Positions 1 to 8,572 are shown, counted from the first letter of the stretch. The stretch is 64,000 nt of DNA from Chitinophaga varians (GCF_014529945.1 NZ_JACVFB010000004.1:186001-250000); one strand, 5' to 3'. Notes: generated from the letters alone by a model not told the origin. Made by a program: numbers and translations.

Positions 1-574
1 CGGGCAGCGCAATGAGTAAACCGAATAACATCACCTTGCCCACATCGGCCTGCATAACGCCGGTAGCGGCGGTGATACCAGGATGGGGCGGCATCATACA
101 ATGTACGGCATACAGACCGGTGGCCAGCGAAGAAGCCATGATCACCATCGATACGCCGGATCGCCATGCCAGCGCTTTGTTCAGGCCGCTGAGCACAATA
201 AACCCGGAGTCGCAGAAGATAGGCATGCCTACCAGATAGCCGATGATATTCAGTGCCAGCGGCGCGCGGCCCGTGCCGGTTTGCCGTAACACATAGGCAG
301 CCAGCACCGTGGTGCTGCCGGTATGTTCGAGGATAAGTCCGAGTGTGGTGCCCAGGATAATGAGCAGTCCCAGTGAACCAATGATCTGTCCGAACCCGGT
401 TTTAATGGTAGTGAGTATATCCGTCAGCGGTAGCTGGAAAATGAGGCCGGCGAGTAAACCAGCGAGCAGCAAAGCGAAAAATGCGTGTATGCGGTAGCGT
501 GCGGTTAATATCACAATCAGTGCGATACCAGCCAGCAGCCCGCTGATACTCTGCAATAGCGAGATATTGTTCAT
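1..574 (-). CDS. GntP family permease (gluconate:H+ symporter type), 3' end beyond window
   Basis: Integral membrane transporter of the GntP family, which imports gluconate or related sugar acids with protons. I translated the minus strand from the ATG at 574: 191 codons remain open to the window edge. The chain is a series of hydrophobic segments starting within the first 25 residues. It carries the family-typical stretch MPIFCDSGFIVLSGLNKAL, in which a membrane turn with a conserved Cys-Asp-Ser is followed by a Leu-Asn-Lys. GntP proteins are usually about 440-450 residues, so somewhat less than half is visible. Substrate cannot be read from the sequence. The start is supported by a TATATTTG element about 55 bases upstream. 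Confidence 0.88.
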   Translation of the reverse strand, partial: MNNISLLQSISGLLAGIALIVILTARYRIHAFFALLLAGLLAGLIFQLPLTDILTTIKTGFGQIIGSLGLLIILGTTLGLILEHTGSTTVLAAYVLRQTGTGRAPLALNIIGYLVGMPIFCDSGFIVLSGLNKALAWRSGVSMVIMASSLATGLYAVHCMMPPHPGITAATGVMQADVGKVMLFGLLIALP

Positions 575-593
575 GGGCGGCAGTGATAGTTCT

Positions 594-611
594 GATATCT
601 TACAAGATATC
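594..611. promoter_or_regulatory. Inverted repeat in the leader of the GntP-type gene
   Basis: GATATCT, four bases, AGATATC: a perfect 7-base-arm inverted repeat 20 bases upstream of the permease start and downstream of its likely -7 element (630-637). It could be an operator for a dimeric repressor or a small leader hairpin. No regulator gene is adjacent in the window. Confidence 0.4.
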
Positions 612-629
612 TATTATATCCGCATCCCG

Positions 630-637
630 CAAATATA
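630..637 (-). promoter_or_regulatory. Bacteroidota -7 element for the GntP-type gene
   Basis: On the minus strand this reads TATATTTG, an exact match to the Bacteroidota TAnnTTTG element. No good TTG lies 19-21 bases upstream, where the repeat at 645-667 sits instead. Predicted start of transcription is near 624, giving a leader of about 50 bases that contains the inverted repeat at 594-611. Confidence 0.45.
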
Positions 638-644
638 TAATGAA

Positions 645-667
645 CCCCGGGCTGAAACCCGGGGCTA
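645..667 (-). repeat. REP-like hairpin, copy 1
   Basis: CCCCGGG, six bases, CCCGGGG forms a perfect hairpin. Read on the minus strand it aligns base for base over 23 positions with the hairpin at 44344-44366 (TAGCCC, then GGG, then TTCAGCCC, then GGG), the differences being compensatory stem changes plus one loop-side change. There is no T-run, so it is better described as a dispersed REP-like element than as a terminator for the gene at 795. Confidence 0.55.
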
Positions 668-794
668 CGATTGATTCCCCTGACAGCGAAGATCAGTGCT
701 GTTGATCATCACTCATCTGTCGTATTGTCCTGACTTGTTTTCTTTCGTTTTGTTGCTTTGATCTTCGTTAGCAGGGGAATCAGGAGGTGTGCTA

Positions 795-1439
795 TTACAA
801 CAAATGTGGAGGCACAGCTATCCCTTCGCTTACATCCTCTGTCACCGGCGCCAGTCGCCTGGTTTCCAGCGGGATCATGCCGGACCAGATCGGCAGGTCT
901 TTATCTTCATCGTCGCCGGTCATGCCGGTGCGTACTTTGGCGGAAGCTTCATTCAGCGAGAAAGCCAGCACGGTGGTTTTCCGGACTTCATTTTCCCGGA
1001 TGGGCCGCAGATAGTCCCAGCTGTTGGGGACAAATTTTTCGGTGAGCCACCGGAAGGCTTCTATTTTCTGTGTCAGGTCTTCAATTTTTTCGGGGGTACC
1101 GAACAGGATGACCGAACGGTAGTTAACAGAATGGTTGAACGCTGATTTGGCTACCACGATGGCGTCCAGCAGGGTGACGGAAATACATACCGGTAGCCCT
1201 TTCTCTATTTCGCGGATGAAATGGCTGCCCACGGAACCGTGGATATATATTTTGTCCTCATGGCGTACAAAGCCGGTTGGAATGGCAAACGGTTTATTGT
1301 CAAGCGTAAAGCTGATGGTACAAACGAGCGCTTCGTCCAGGATGGCGTTGATAGCATCCCGGTCGTAGGTAGCCCTTTTGGGATAGCGGCTGGGGGTGAG
1401 ATGTGGAGGAATAGGTTGCATGTCGTTGTAATTTTTCAC
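795..1439 (-). CDS. Pyridoxamine 5'-phosphate oxidase-like flavin-binding protein
   Basis: 214-residue protein of the split-barrel flavin-binding fold (Pyridox_ox_2 type). The N-terminal half has the family's order: ATYDRDAINAILDEA, then a strand resembling a flavin site (CTISFTLDNKPFAIPTGF), then YIHGSVGSHFIREIE. Family members bind FMN or related flavins and often reduce or sequester small molecules; a true PNPOx role in vitamin B6 synthesis is not implied. It is divergent from a MocR/PdxR regulator, with only 47 bases between the two start codons. This is a classic arrangement in which the PLP-sensing regulator controls the oxidase-like gene, so a link to B6 homeostasis is a reasonable inference. 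Confidence 0.82.
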   Translation of the reverse strand: MKNYNDMQPIPPHLTPSRYPKRATYDRDAINAILDEALVCTISFTLDNKPFAIPTGFVRHEDKIYIHGSVGSHFIREIEKGLPVCISVTLLDAIVVAKSAFNHSVNYRSVILFGTPEKIEDLTQKIEAFRWLTEKFVPNSWDYLRPIRENEVRKTTVLAFSLNEASAKVRTGMTGDDEDKDLPIWSGMIPLETRRLAPVTEDVSEGIAVPPHLL

Positions 1440-1454
1440 AAAGTTGTACCTTTA
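1426..1454 (+). promoter_or_regulatory. Promoter of the MocR-type regulator gene
   Basis: TTG at 1426-1428, an 18-base spacer, and TACCTTTA at 1447-1454 (one mismatch to TAnnTTTG). Transcription should begin near 1460, which favours the ATG at 1487 over the GTG at 1463 as start codon. The element overlaps the start region of the divergent gene. Confidence 0.5.
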
Positions 1455-1486
1455 TTGGCTCGGTGTTATCATCCGATTCAGATATA

Positions 1487-2983
1487 ATGAGTAGTCCAAT
1501 TTTCTCCTTGTTACAGTTAGACCGGGAAGACAAGCAGCCAGTGTACCTACAGCTGGCCAATCAGTTGATGGGATTGATCCGGACCGGCCCCTTGCATGCC
1601 GGTCAGCGGCTGCCCAGCAGCCGCGAAATGGCAGAGAAACTGCAGTTGCACCGCAAAACGGTGGTACGCGCCTACGACGAGCTATTGGCCCAGGGCTGGC
1701 TGGAGAGCCATACCGGCAGCGGTACCTTCGTGGCCCGTCATCTCCCTAAAACAGAATTACAAACGCTGACCGATCGGCAGGAGGCCACTTTCAACCCGCA
1801 ACGGACGGCCGGTTTCTCTTTTACCGTACCGGAACATCTCAATCGCCCGGTGATGAAGGCCACCAGCCATCTGCACCTGGATGACGGTTTCCCGGATGCC
1901 CGCCTTGCACCACTGGAAGAGCTGACGCGTAATTACCGCGGACAGCTGCTGCATGGCAATCCTTATGTGCGACTGGGATACGGGGATACCACCGGCGCTT
2001 CCCGCCTGCGGCAGGAGCTCTCCGAATACCTCAATGAAACCCGCGGCCTCAACACTACCGCAGAGAATATCCTGATCGTCAGAGGGACCATTATGGGCTT
2101 TTTTCTGGTGGCCACCGGACTGGTGAGCAAAGGGGACCATGTGGTGAGCGCCAGCATGTCGTGGGCCGGCGCCGCAGCTAATTTTAAACAGGCCGGCGCT
2201 CATCTGCATACCGTGCCGGTAGATGAATATGGTATGGACACCGATGCATTGGAACGCCTCTGCCAGCAGCAAAAAGTACGCATGGTGTATGTGACGCCGC
2301 ACCACCATTATCCCACCACCGTGGTACTGCGGACCGACAGGCGTTTACAACTGTTACGGCTATCCGAAAAATATGGGTTCATCATTTTTGAAGATGATTA
2401 CGATTATGATTTCCACTATCTGAGCAAGCCGCTGGCGCCATTGGCCAGCGCAGACAAGGCCGGCATGGTATTGTATGGCGGATCGTTTACCAAAGCCATC
2501 TCCCCGGCATTTCGGGTGGGTTATCTGGTAGGTTCTGAAAATGTCATTAACTATCTGGCCAAGCTGCGGCGTATTGTAGACCGTCAGGGTGATCTGATGC
2601 TGGAGAATGCGTTTGCGGAGCTGTTGCACAGCGGCGTGATTCACCGGCACCTGCGCAAATCCCTGCGTTTGTACCGGGAGCGCAGAGACTTTTTCTGTGA
2701 GCTGCTGCGCTCCGAACTGGGCAGGGACGTGGACTTTCAGGTACCGGTAGGAGGCATGGCGGTATGGACCGGCTTCGATCCCCGCATTAATCTGAAAGCA
2801 CTGGCAGAGAAAGCGCTGCAACAAGGCCTTTATTTCTATGATGGCCACACCTTTGATGTGCCTGGCGTTAAATTGAATCATACGCGGCTCGGTTTCGCAT
2901 CAATGACGCCATCGGAGCTGGAACAGGCGGTGGGTATCTTGCGAAAGGTTATCACGCAAAGCTCGCAAAGGTTTTTGAAATAG
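1487..2983 (+). CDS. MocR/PdxR family transcriptional regulator (GntR HTH fused to aminotransferase fold)
   Basis: 498 residues. Residues 15-85 are a GntR-type winged helix (QPVYLQLANQLMGLI, then LPSSREMAEKL, then HRKTVVRAYDELLAQGWLES). From about 130 onward comes a fold-type I aminotransferase domain with the PLP-binding Asp region FEDDYDYDF (301-309) and the Schiff-base lysine in GGSFTKAISPAFRVGYLV (K336). Such proteins bind DNA and use PLP or an amino-PLP aldimine as effector rather than as a cofactor for turnover. It faces the flavin-binding gene at 795-1439 across a short shared promoter region and probably regulates it. A GTG start at 1463 would add eight residues, but the promoter position favours 1487. 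The last residues (ITQSSQRFLK) are encoded by the inverted repeat at 2951-3102, so the natural C-terminus may have been altered. Confidence 0.9.
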   Translation: MSSPIFSLLQLDREDKQPVYLQLANQLMGLIRTGPLHAGQRLPSSREMAEKLQLHRKTVVRAYDELLAQGWLESHTGSGTFVARHLPKTELQTLTDRQEATFNPQRTAGFSFTVPEHLNRPVMKATSHLHLDDGFPDARLAPLEELTRNYRGQLLHGNPYVRLGYGDTTGASRLRQELSEYLNETRGLNTTAENILIVRGTIMGFFLVATGLVSKGDHVVSASMSWAGAAANFKQAGAHLHTVPVDEYGMDTDALERLCQQQKVRMVYVTPHHHYPTTVVLRTDRRLQLLRLSEKYGFIIFEDDYDYDFHYLSKPLAPLASADKAGMVLYGGSFTKAISPAFRVGYLVGSENVINYLAKLRRIVDRQGDLMLENAFAELLHSGVIHRHLRKSLRLYRERRDFFCELLRSELGRDVDFQVPVGGMAVWTGFDPRINLKALAEKALQQGLYFYDGHTFDVPGVKLNHTRLGFASMTPSELEQAVGILRKVITQSSQRFLK

Positions 2984-3102
2984 ATTAAGCGCGCAAAGGA
3001 GCGAAGATTATGTTTTTATATCCCAGCCAAATATGATCTATAATATAATCTCCCAGTCTTTGCGCTCTTAATTTATGCTATAATCTTTGCGCCTTTGCGA
3101 GA
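2951..3102. repeat. Inverted-repeat element built from GCAAAG units, between convergent genes
   Basis: Left arms at 2955-2971 and 2989-3012, right arms at about 3056-3073 and 3078-3102. The arm CGCAAAGGAGCGAAGATTAT pairs with the complement of the last arm at about 18 of 21 positions, and a nested arm (ATTAAG followed by GCGCAAAG) pairs with 3058-3073. Elements of this CTTTGCG/CGCAAAG composition are common between Bacteroidota genes. Both flanking reading frames end inside it: MocR on the plus strand and MscS on the minus strand. It may act as a bidirectional hairpin terminator, but no clean T-run follows either arm. Confidence 0.6.
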
Positions 3103-4214
3103 ACGGAATCCTCCACGATAGCCCTTGTTTTAGGCAGACATTCAGGATAATTTTCACGGACGAACTTCACGAGTTCTTCCCGCATATAACAACGCAGGTC
3201 AAAAGCATTGCCGGAAGTAGCAGCGCTCATCAGCGTTCTGACTTCAATGGTTCGTTCAGTCGTGTTCGTTACCTGTAATGCGCTGGCGCGTCTGTCCCAC
3301 AAGGGAGACGCCTGTAGCAGGCGATTGAACTCGGCCCGGATTTTATCTACCGGCGTGGCGTAATCGAGATAAAAGAAAGCTGTTCCCAGTATTTCAGAGC
3401 TGGTGCGGGTCCAGTTCTGGAAGGGCTTCTCTATAAAATAATTGATCGGCAGTATCAGCCTGCGCTGGTCCCAGATATTAAGTACTACGTAGGTGAGGGT
3501 AATTTCTTCCACACGTCCCCACTCGCCTTCCACAACGAGCACATCATCGATACGGATAGGCTGTGTAAAGGCGATCTGAAATCCGGCTAACAGATTGCCC
3601 AGTGATTTCTGCGCGGCAAAACCAATGATGATACCACTGACACCCACGCCGGTGAGCAGGCCTGCACCTACTTTGCGCAGACTATCGAAGCTCAGCAGGA
3701 TGGCACACGCTGTCAGTATCAATACGATGGAGATGGCCAGTTTACGTATAAATTGCAGCTGGGTGCGGATCTTCCGCTCTTTCAGGTTATTGGTTTTCTT
3801 CAGATCGTAAGTGTGATACACATAATCTTCTGATACCTTGATGGCGCCAATCACCAGTGCCGCAAAGGAGAGCGTGAGTGCGATTTCCACCACACGGCTC
3901 AACAGGGGCTCATCTTTGGGAGGTATCCGCATCAGCGGCATCAGCATATTGAGGATGAGCAGTGGCAGGAAATAATTAAAAGCTTTTCCCAGATGAAGCA
4001 GTGAGCTGTGTATCAGTGAAAAATCTCCCTCTTTCGATGTTGTTCTGCGCAGGAACCGGGAAAGCAGAAATTTAATCAGCCATCCTGCAATTACTGAAAT
4101 GCCCACCAACATCAGGTCCCATATGATGTTGGGCAAATGGTCCGTTTTTTCTAATATATCATTCCACATAGGCGCGCAGGGCACAAAAACGGTGCCGCAG
4201 GGGCGTGTAAACAT
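3078..4214 (-). CDS. Mechanosensitive ion channel, MscS family
   Basis: 378-residue inner-membrane channel that opens under membrane tension. Hydrophobic segments lie at about 30-55, 75-95, 105-125 and 155-175. The pore-lining TM3 region with small residues (GAGLLTGVGVSGIIIGFAAQKSLGNLLAGF) is followed by the conserved beta domain start (PIRIDDVLVVEGEWGRVEEITL) and the C-terminal cytoplasmic vestibule. Start: the ATG at 4214 gives 15 residues before a second ATG at 4169; either is possible. The stop lies in the repeat at 2951-3102, which encodes the final VLAKAQRL. A second, shorter MscS homologue is at 20758. Confidence 0.88.
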   Translation of the reverse strand: MFTRPCGTVFVPCAPMWNDILEKTDHLPNIIWDLMLVGISVIAGWLIKFLLSRFLRRTTSKEGDFSLIHSSLLHLGKAFNYFLPLLILNMLMPLMRIPPKDEPLLSRVVEIALTLSFAALVIGAIKVSEDYVYHTYDLKKTNNLKERKIRTQLQFIRKLAISIVLILTACAILLSFDSLRKVGAGLLTGVGVSGIIIGFAAQKSLGNLLAGFQIAFTQPIRIDDVLVVEGEWGRVEEITLTYVVLNIWDQRRLILPINYFIEKPFQNWTRTSSEILGTAFFYLDYATPVDKIRAEFNRLLQASPLWDRRASALQVTNTTERTIEVRTLMSAATSGNAFDLRCYMREELVKFVRENYPECLPKTRAIVEDSVLAKAQRL

Positions 4215-4289
4215 TAAAATAATGTTAGAATCAAATTATCCTGTGAGTTAAAAGAATGACAATTGAAGAATTTTTGTGATGTCAACTGT

Positions 4290-4297
4290 TATTTTTG
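4290..4297 (+). promoter_or_regulatory. -7 element for the erythromycin-esterase-like pair
   Basis: TATTTTTG, exact TAnnTTTG match, 17 bases before the ATG at 4315. The nearest upstream TTG (4263-4265) is 24 bases away, longer than usual. The position rules out the in-frame ATG at 4276 as start codon, since it would lie upstream of transcription. Confidence 0.45.
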
Positions 4298-4314
4298 GTG
4301 AAATCGTTTTTAAC

Positions 4315-6093
4315 ATGAAAAAAATCCTGTCATTCATGTTGCTGCTTGTCTCGTCCCTGGTATGGGCACAACAGCGATATAATCTTGACATGGAAAAAAT
4401 CGATTCGCTGACCGGCTGGCCTGCTTACTGGCAGGGCTTTACACGCAAACCGGAAAATGACTGCAATGCCTCCACGGACAGCACGACCGTTTATTCCGGG
4501 CGGTATTCCATACGGCTGACAAAAGACAGCGCTGAGGCAAAGACAGCAGTCGGGGTTGCCTACACGATACCGGTGGATTTTTCAGGTAAGGAGATCGTAC
4601 TGCGGGGGTATGTCCGGACGGAGGGGATAACAGGCGGTTGGGGTGGTTTATGGATGAGAACAGACGGGGCCCATGCCTCTAAAAATATGCGTCACCGTAA
4701 TATCGAAGGTACCACGCCCTGGGCAGCTTATGAAATCACCCTGCAACTGGATAAGACAGTCACGCAGCTTGTCCTGGGCGGTTCATTAACCGGAAAAGGG
4801 AAAATGTGGATGGACAGCCTCTCTTTGTTGGTGGATGGAAAAAACGTGCAATTGATTCCTGCACCGCGCACAGTTATGAGCGATGTGGCGCTCAACTGGT
4901 TAAAGGTCCATGCAATGCCCTTAAAGACGGTGGATGCGGGCCATGGCAGTGAAGATTTGCAACGTCTGAGATTACTGATTGGTGATGCAAGGATCGTGGC
5001 ATTAGGAGAATGTACGCACGGCACCAGTGAGGTGTTTCGCATGAAACACCGGCTGCTGGAGTTTCTGGTGACAGAAATGGGCTTCCGGATTTTTACGATG
5101 GAAGCCAACCTACCGGAGACCAATGTGGTGAATGAATATGTGTTGTATGGTAAAGGTACCCCTGAAACGGCGCTGAAAGCGATGAACTTCTGGATATGGA
5201 ACACCCGGGAGGTACTGGAGATGGTGCAGTGGATACGAGCTTATAACATGGCTCATCCCCATGATATGGTGCAGTTTGCCGGTGTTGATATGCAGTTCGG
5301 TAAAGGAGCCTGTAACAACCTCTTACAATTTGCCTCACAATACGCGCCGGAACTGAAACCGCTGATAGATACCGTTGCGTTGTACGTTGAAAAGTATAAA
5401 GCAAGATATACTCATCCGCTTAGTAAAGACGAAAATGCACAAATGAAAAAGCCATTGGATAAGATAGCTGGCATTTTTGATAAGGAACGAAAACGATATC
5501 AACAACAGGCAGGTGACAGTATCGTGAGGTGGCAGGAATACAATTTGGTGGTATTGCAACAATATCTTCAATCGCTCTCGATTTTTCGTGGCGGGTATGA
5601 GTTCCGTGATAAGTGTATGGCGGAGAATGTGGTGTGGCTTACCAGACAGTATCCCGCCCGGAAGATGGTATTGTGGGCACACAGTGGGCATGTGGGAAGA
5701 AGTCGGCAGGGGATGGGTGGCTATCTTGATAAAGTCTTCGGGAAAGACATGCTGGTTATTGGCTTCGGCGCCGCAGAAGGTCAATATACAGCTATTAAGA
5801 ATGGTGCCGGGCTTCGCCGCGATAACCTGCTATGCACACCGGTATTACATTCTTTTGAAGCTTATGCACAGGCCAGCGGCATGGGCGATTTTATACTGGA
5901 TATTCGTCGGGAACAACTGCAAGAGGACCGCGCCGGCTGGTTGTTGCAAAAAGCCCGTTTACGTAATATCGGTGCGCTGGCACGCGATGACTATGCACAA
6001 TTTGAATATGTTTTGTTACCGGAAGTATACGATATGATCATTTATCTTGAACATACTACTGCCAGTAACCTGTTAACGCCCCGGGGAAAATAA
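4315..6093 (+). CDS. Secreted erythromycin esterase family protein, copy 1
   Basis: 592 residues with a signal peptide (MKKILSFMLLLVSSLVWAQ). Residues about 20-180 form a beta-rich module resembling a carbohydrate-binding or jelly-roll domain. From about 200 onward is the erythromycin-esterase domain: VALGECTHGTSEVFRMKH (H235 region), then FTMEANLPETN, and further on VLWAHSGHVGR. These match the Glu/His-rich active-site signatures of the family, whose known members hydrolyse the macrolactone ring of erythromycin. Most homologues in Bacteroidota are uncharacterised and may act on other esters, so resistance is not established. A paralogue with the same architecture follows 94 bases downstream. 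The start at 4315 was chosen because it begins the signal peptide. Confidence 0.85.
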   Translation: MKKILSFMLLLVSSLVWAQQRYNLDMEKIDSLTGWPAYWQGFTRKPENDCNASTDSTTVYSGRYSIRLTKDSAEAKTAVGVAYTIPVDFSGKEIVLRGYVRTEGITGGWGGLWMRTDGAHASKNMRHRNIEGTTPWAAYEITLQLDKTVTQLVLGGSLTGKGKMWMDSLSLLVDGKNVQLIPAPRTVMSDVALNWLKVHAMPLKTVDAGHGSEDLQRLRLLIGDARIVALGECTHGTSEVFRMKHRLLEFLVTEMGFRIFTMEANLPETNVVNEYVLYGKGTPETALKAMNFWIWNTREVLEMVQWIRAYNMAHPHDMVQFAGVDMQFGKGACNNLLQFASQYAPELKPLIDTVALYVEKYKARYTHPLSKDENAQMKKPLDKIAGIFDKERKRYQQQAGDSIVRWQEYNLVVLQQYLQSLSIFRGGYEFRDKCMAENVVWLTRQYPARKMVLWAHSGHVGRSRQGMGGYLDKVFGKDMLVIGFGAAEGQYTAIKNGAGLRRDNLLCTPVLHSFEAYAQASGMGDFILDIRREQLQEDRAGWLLQKARLRNIGALARDDYAQFEYVLLPEVYDMIIYLEHTTASNLLTPRGK

Positions 6094-6187
6094 ATGATCA
6101 CCGGCTATGCAGAAACGAATCAGCTTGTGAAAATTTTTTTGATAAATGACCGTTTAACTTAGTACAACCAAGATATGCTATTCCTAT

Positions 6188-7963
6188 ATGAAAAAAGTCC
6201 TGTTATTACTGCTGCAATTTATCCCTGTTGTATTGTTCGCCCAACAGCGCTATAATCTGGATATGGAACAAACGGATTCGCTGTCGGCGCTGCCGGTGGG
6301 ATGGTCGACCTTCGCCGTCAGACCAAATGTCAACCACACATTGCTGGATAGTACCACGGTGTATGCCGGGAAATATGCCATTCTGTTAACGAAAGATAGT
6401 ATCGGGGAGACAACCCCCAGCATAGTCATGTATGCGATACCGGCAGGTTTTGATGGAAAAACCCTGAAGCTGCGCGGGCATATACGGACAGAAGCCGTAG
6501 AGGGCGGCTATGCCGGGTTATGGATGCGGGTGGATGGGACGAGCGCTTTTGATAATATGAGCAATCGTGGTATTAAAGGTACTACACCCTGGACACCTTA
6601 CGAGATAGAACTGAAACTGGAAAAGTCGGCCACGAATGTTATGTTAGGAGGGCTGCTCACCGGAAAAGGAAAAATGTGGATGGACAGTCTTTCGCTTTCC
6701 GTAGATGGAAAGGATATACAGCTGATACCGGAAGAAGATGTTGCTGCCAAAACTGATAGACAGCGCTGGCTGAAAGCCCATGCTATGCCGTTGAAGGCCG
6801 TGGATGCCGGTCATGGCAGCAAGGACCTGCAAGGCCTGAAACTATTGGTGGGTAATGCACGGATAGTAGCGTTGGGCGAATGCACCCACGGCTCCAGTGA
6901 AGTGTTTCGGATGAAACATCGTTTGCTGGAATTTCTGGTGACGGAAATGGGTTTCCGCATCTTTGCGATAGAAGCCAATCTGCCGGAGACCAATATCATG
7001 AATGACTATGTGTTGCATGGCAAAGGCAGTGCGGAGAAAGGCCTCGACGCCATGTATTTTTGGACATGGAACACCAAAGAGGTATTGGAGATGGCCAAAT
7101 GGATGCGGACCTATAATATCGCGCATCCGGATAAGATGGTGCAGTTTGTGGGTTTTGATATGCAGTTCACGCGGGGCGCCTGTGATAACCTTTCGCAGTT
7201 TGCTACGCAGTATGCGCCTGAACTGAAGCCGGTAATGGATTCCGTGGTACTGTATTGCAATAGGTACAAGCGTGTTACCTTCGATCATCCGATCCCCGGT
7301 GAGGACAAAGAACGGCTGGCCGGCTGGCTGAACGAGATCGGTGATCTGCTTAAAAACAACCGGAAACAATATGCGCAATTGGCGGGAGATAGCGTATGGG
7401 CCTGGCAGACCCGTTATTTGGTGGTATTGCAACAGTATTTGAAAATGTATGGGGAGTTCCGTTACGGTCGCCTTATCCGCGATGAATCCATGGCAGAAAA
7501 TGTAGCATGGATCGCAGCGCAATATCCTGATCAGAAGCTGGTGTTATGGGCGCATGATGGCCACGTGGGCAGAAGAGCTGCTTCTATGGGAGGCCACCTG
7601 GACAAAACATTTAAAAAGAAGATGGTGGTTGTTGGTTTCGGTACCGCCAATGGACAGTACACGGCCGTGAAGAAAGGGAAGGGACTGCAACGGGATAATA
7701 CCCTGTGTGCGCCCATATCACGGTCGTTCGAGCGTTATGCGCAGGCCACCGGTATTGGTAATTTTATCCTTGATATCCGCAAGGAGAGCCTACAAGATGA
7801 ACGCGCCTCGTGGTTGTTGAACAGCGCCCGTTTACGCAGCATCGGTGCATTGACGCCAGACAATTGTAACACGCAGTTTGAAGGCGGTGTACTGTCGGAT
7901 ATCTATGACGCCATTATTTATATCGAGAACACCACCGCCAGTGAAATACGATACGGCAATTAG
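6188..7963 (+). CDS. Secreted erythromycin esterase family protein, copy 2
   Basis: 591 residues, same layout as the preceding gene: signal peptide ending FAQ, an N-terminal beta-rich module containing the shared LTGKGKMWMDSLSL stretch, then the esterase domain with LGECTHGSSEVFRMKHR, AIEANLPETN and VLWAHDGHVGR. Many blocks of 10-20 residues are identical or nearly so between the copies, so this is a tandem duplication, but they have diverged in the middle (about 360-420) and N-terminal module. That suggests both are kept under selection, perhaps for different substrates. Probably cotranscribed with copy 1. Confidence 0.85.
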   Translation: MKKVLLLLLQFIPVVLFAQQRYNLDMEQTDSLSALPVGWSTFAVRPNVNHTLLDSTTVYAGKYAILLTKDSIGETTPSIVMYAIPAGFDGKTLKLRGHIRTEAVEGGYAGLWMRVDGTSAFDNMSNRGIKGTTPWTPYEIELKLEKSATNVMLGGLLTGKGKMWMDSLSLSVDGKDIQLIPEEDVAAKTDRQRWLKAHAMPLKAVDAGHGSKDLQGLKLLVGNARIVALGECTHGSSEVFRMKHRLLEFLVTEMGFRIFAIEANLPETNIMNDYVLHGKGSAEKGLDAMYFWTWNTKEVLEMAKWMRTYNIAHPDKMVQFVGFDMQFTRGACDNLSQFATQYAPELKPVMDSVVLYCNRYKRVTFDHPIPGEDKERLAGWLNEIGDLLKNNRKQYAQLAGDSVWAWQTRYLVVLQQYLKMYGEFRYGRLIRDESMAENVAWIAAQYPDQKLVLWAHDGHVGRRAASMGGHLDKTFKKKMVVVGFGTANGQYTAVKKGKGLQRDNTLCAPISRSFERYAQATGIGNFILDIRKESLQDERASWLLNSARLRSIGALTPDNCNTQFEGGVLSDIYDAIIYIENTTASEIRYGN

Positions 7964-7972
7964 GCGTTGCGG

Positions 7973-8503
7973 TTACCAGTTATATCCTACACGCAGGGAA
8001 AGGTAGCTGTAGCCGCCTTTTTCCAGTACATTTTGTTCAGGTATGCCCATGCCCTGTGGGATGCCGGTGAGCTGTAGCCCCATATCTATTTTGCCTTTGC
8101 CTACAGGAAGCAGATAACCGGCTGCGGGAGCAATCGCCAGGCGGCTGCGCATATGTTCGCTGCCTTTGATCGCGATGCCTGTACTCACTCCGCCATAAAG
8201 GAACGGCCAGGGATAATAACGCATGCCTGCCATCACCGGCACGAGATTAAAAGTGGTGATATTCACATGAGCCCAGGGATCGTAAAAATCTGTGGAGAAG
8301 TGTTCATAGCCTACCGTTGCTGTCACAGCGAATGTAGGATGAAAATGATATGCTCCTGTCACAAATCCGCCGATACCTTTAGCATCTAATGCGCGCAGGG
8401 TGGAAATGGATGCTGATGGTCCTATGCTGACGGTGAATTTTTTCTGGGCAGGGGCAGCTATCGTCAGTAGTGAAAGGGACAACAGGGATATTATTTTCTT
8501 CAT
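7973..8503 (-). CDS. Small outer-membrane beta-barrel protein
   Basis: 176 residues starting at the ATG at 8503, which opens a signal peptide (MKKIISLLSLSLLTIAAPAQ). The rest alternates amphipathic strands ending in aromatic residues and finishes GGYSYLSLRVGYNW, the kind of C-terminal strand recognised by the BAM machinery. Length and pattern suit an eight-stranded barrel of the OmpW/OmpX-like or PF13568 type. No enzymatic motif. It is convergent with the esterase gene (gap 9 bases) and divergent from the fucosidase gene. Confidence 0.7.
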   Translation of the reverse strand: MKKIISLLSLSLLTIAAPAQKKFTVSIGPSASISTLRALDAKGIGGFVTGAYHFHPTFAVTATVGYEHFSTDFYDPWAHVNITTFNLVPVMAGMRYYPWPFLYGGVSTGIAIKGSEHMRSRLAIAPAAGYLLPVGKGKIDMGLQLTGIPQGMGIPEQNVLEKGGYSYLSLRVGYNW

Positions 8504-8541
8504 GCAGCTATAACGACCCGGAATGCGCAAATGTTACAGAT

Positions 8542-8572
8542 TTGGAATTGGCCGCTGTGGTTTATATATTTA
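8542..8572 (+). promoter_or_regulatory. Promoter of the alpha-L-fucosidase gene
   Basis: TTG at 8542-8544, a 20-base spacer and TATATTTA at 8565-8572 (one mismatch). Transcription would start near 8578, giving a leader of about 43 bases to the ATG at 8621 and excluding the upstream in-frame ATG at 8531. Confidence 0.5.
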
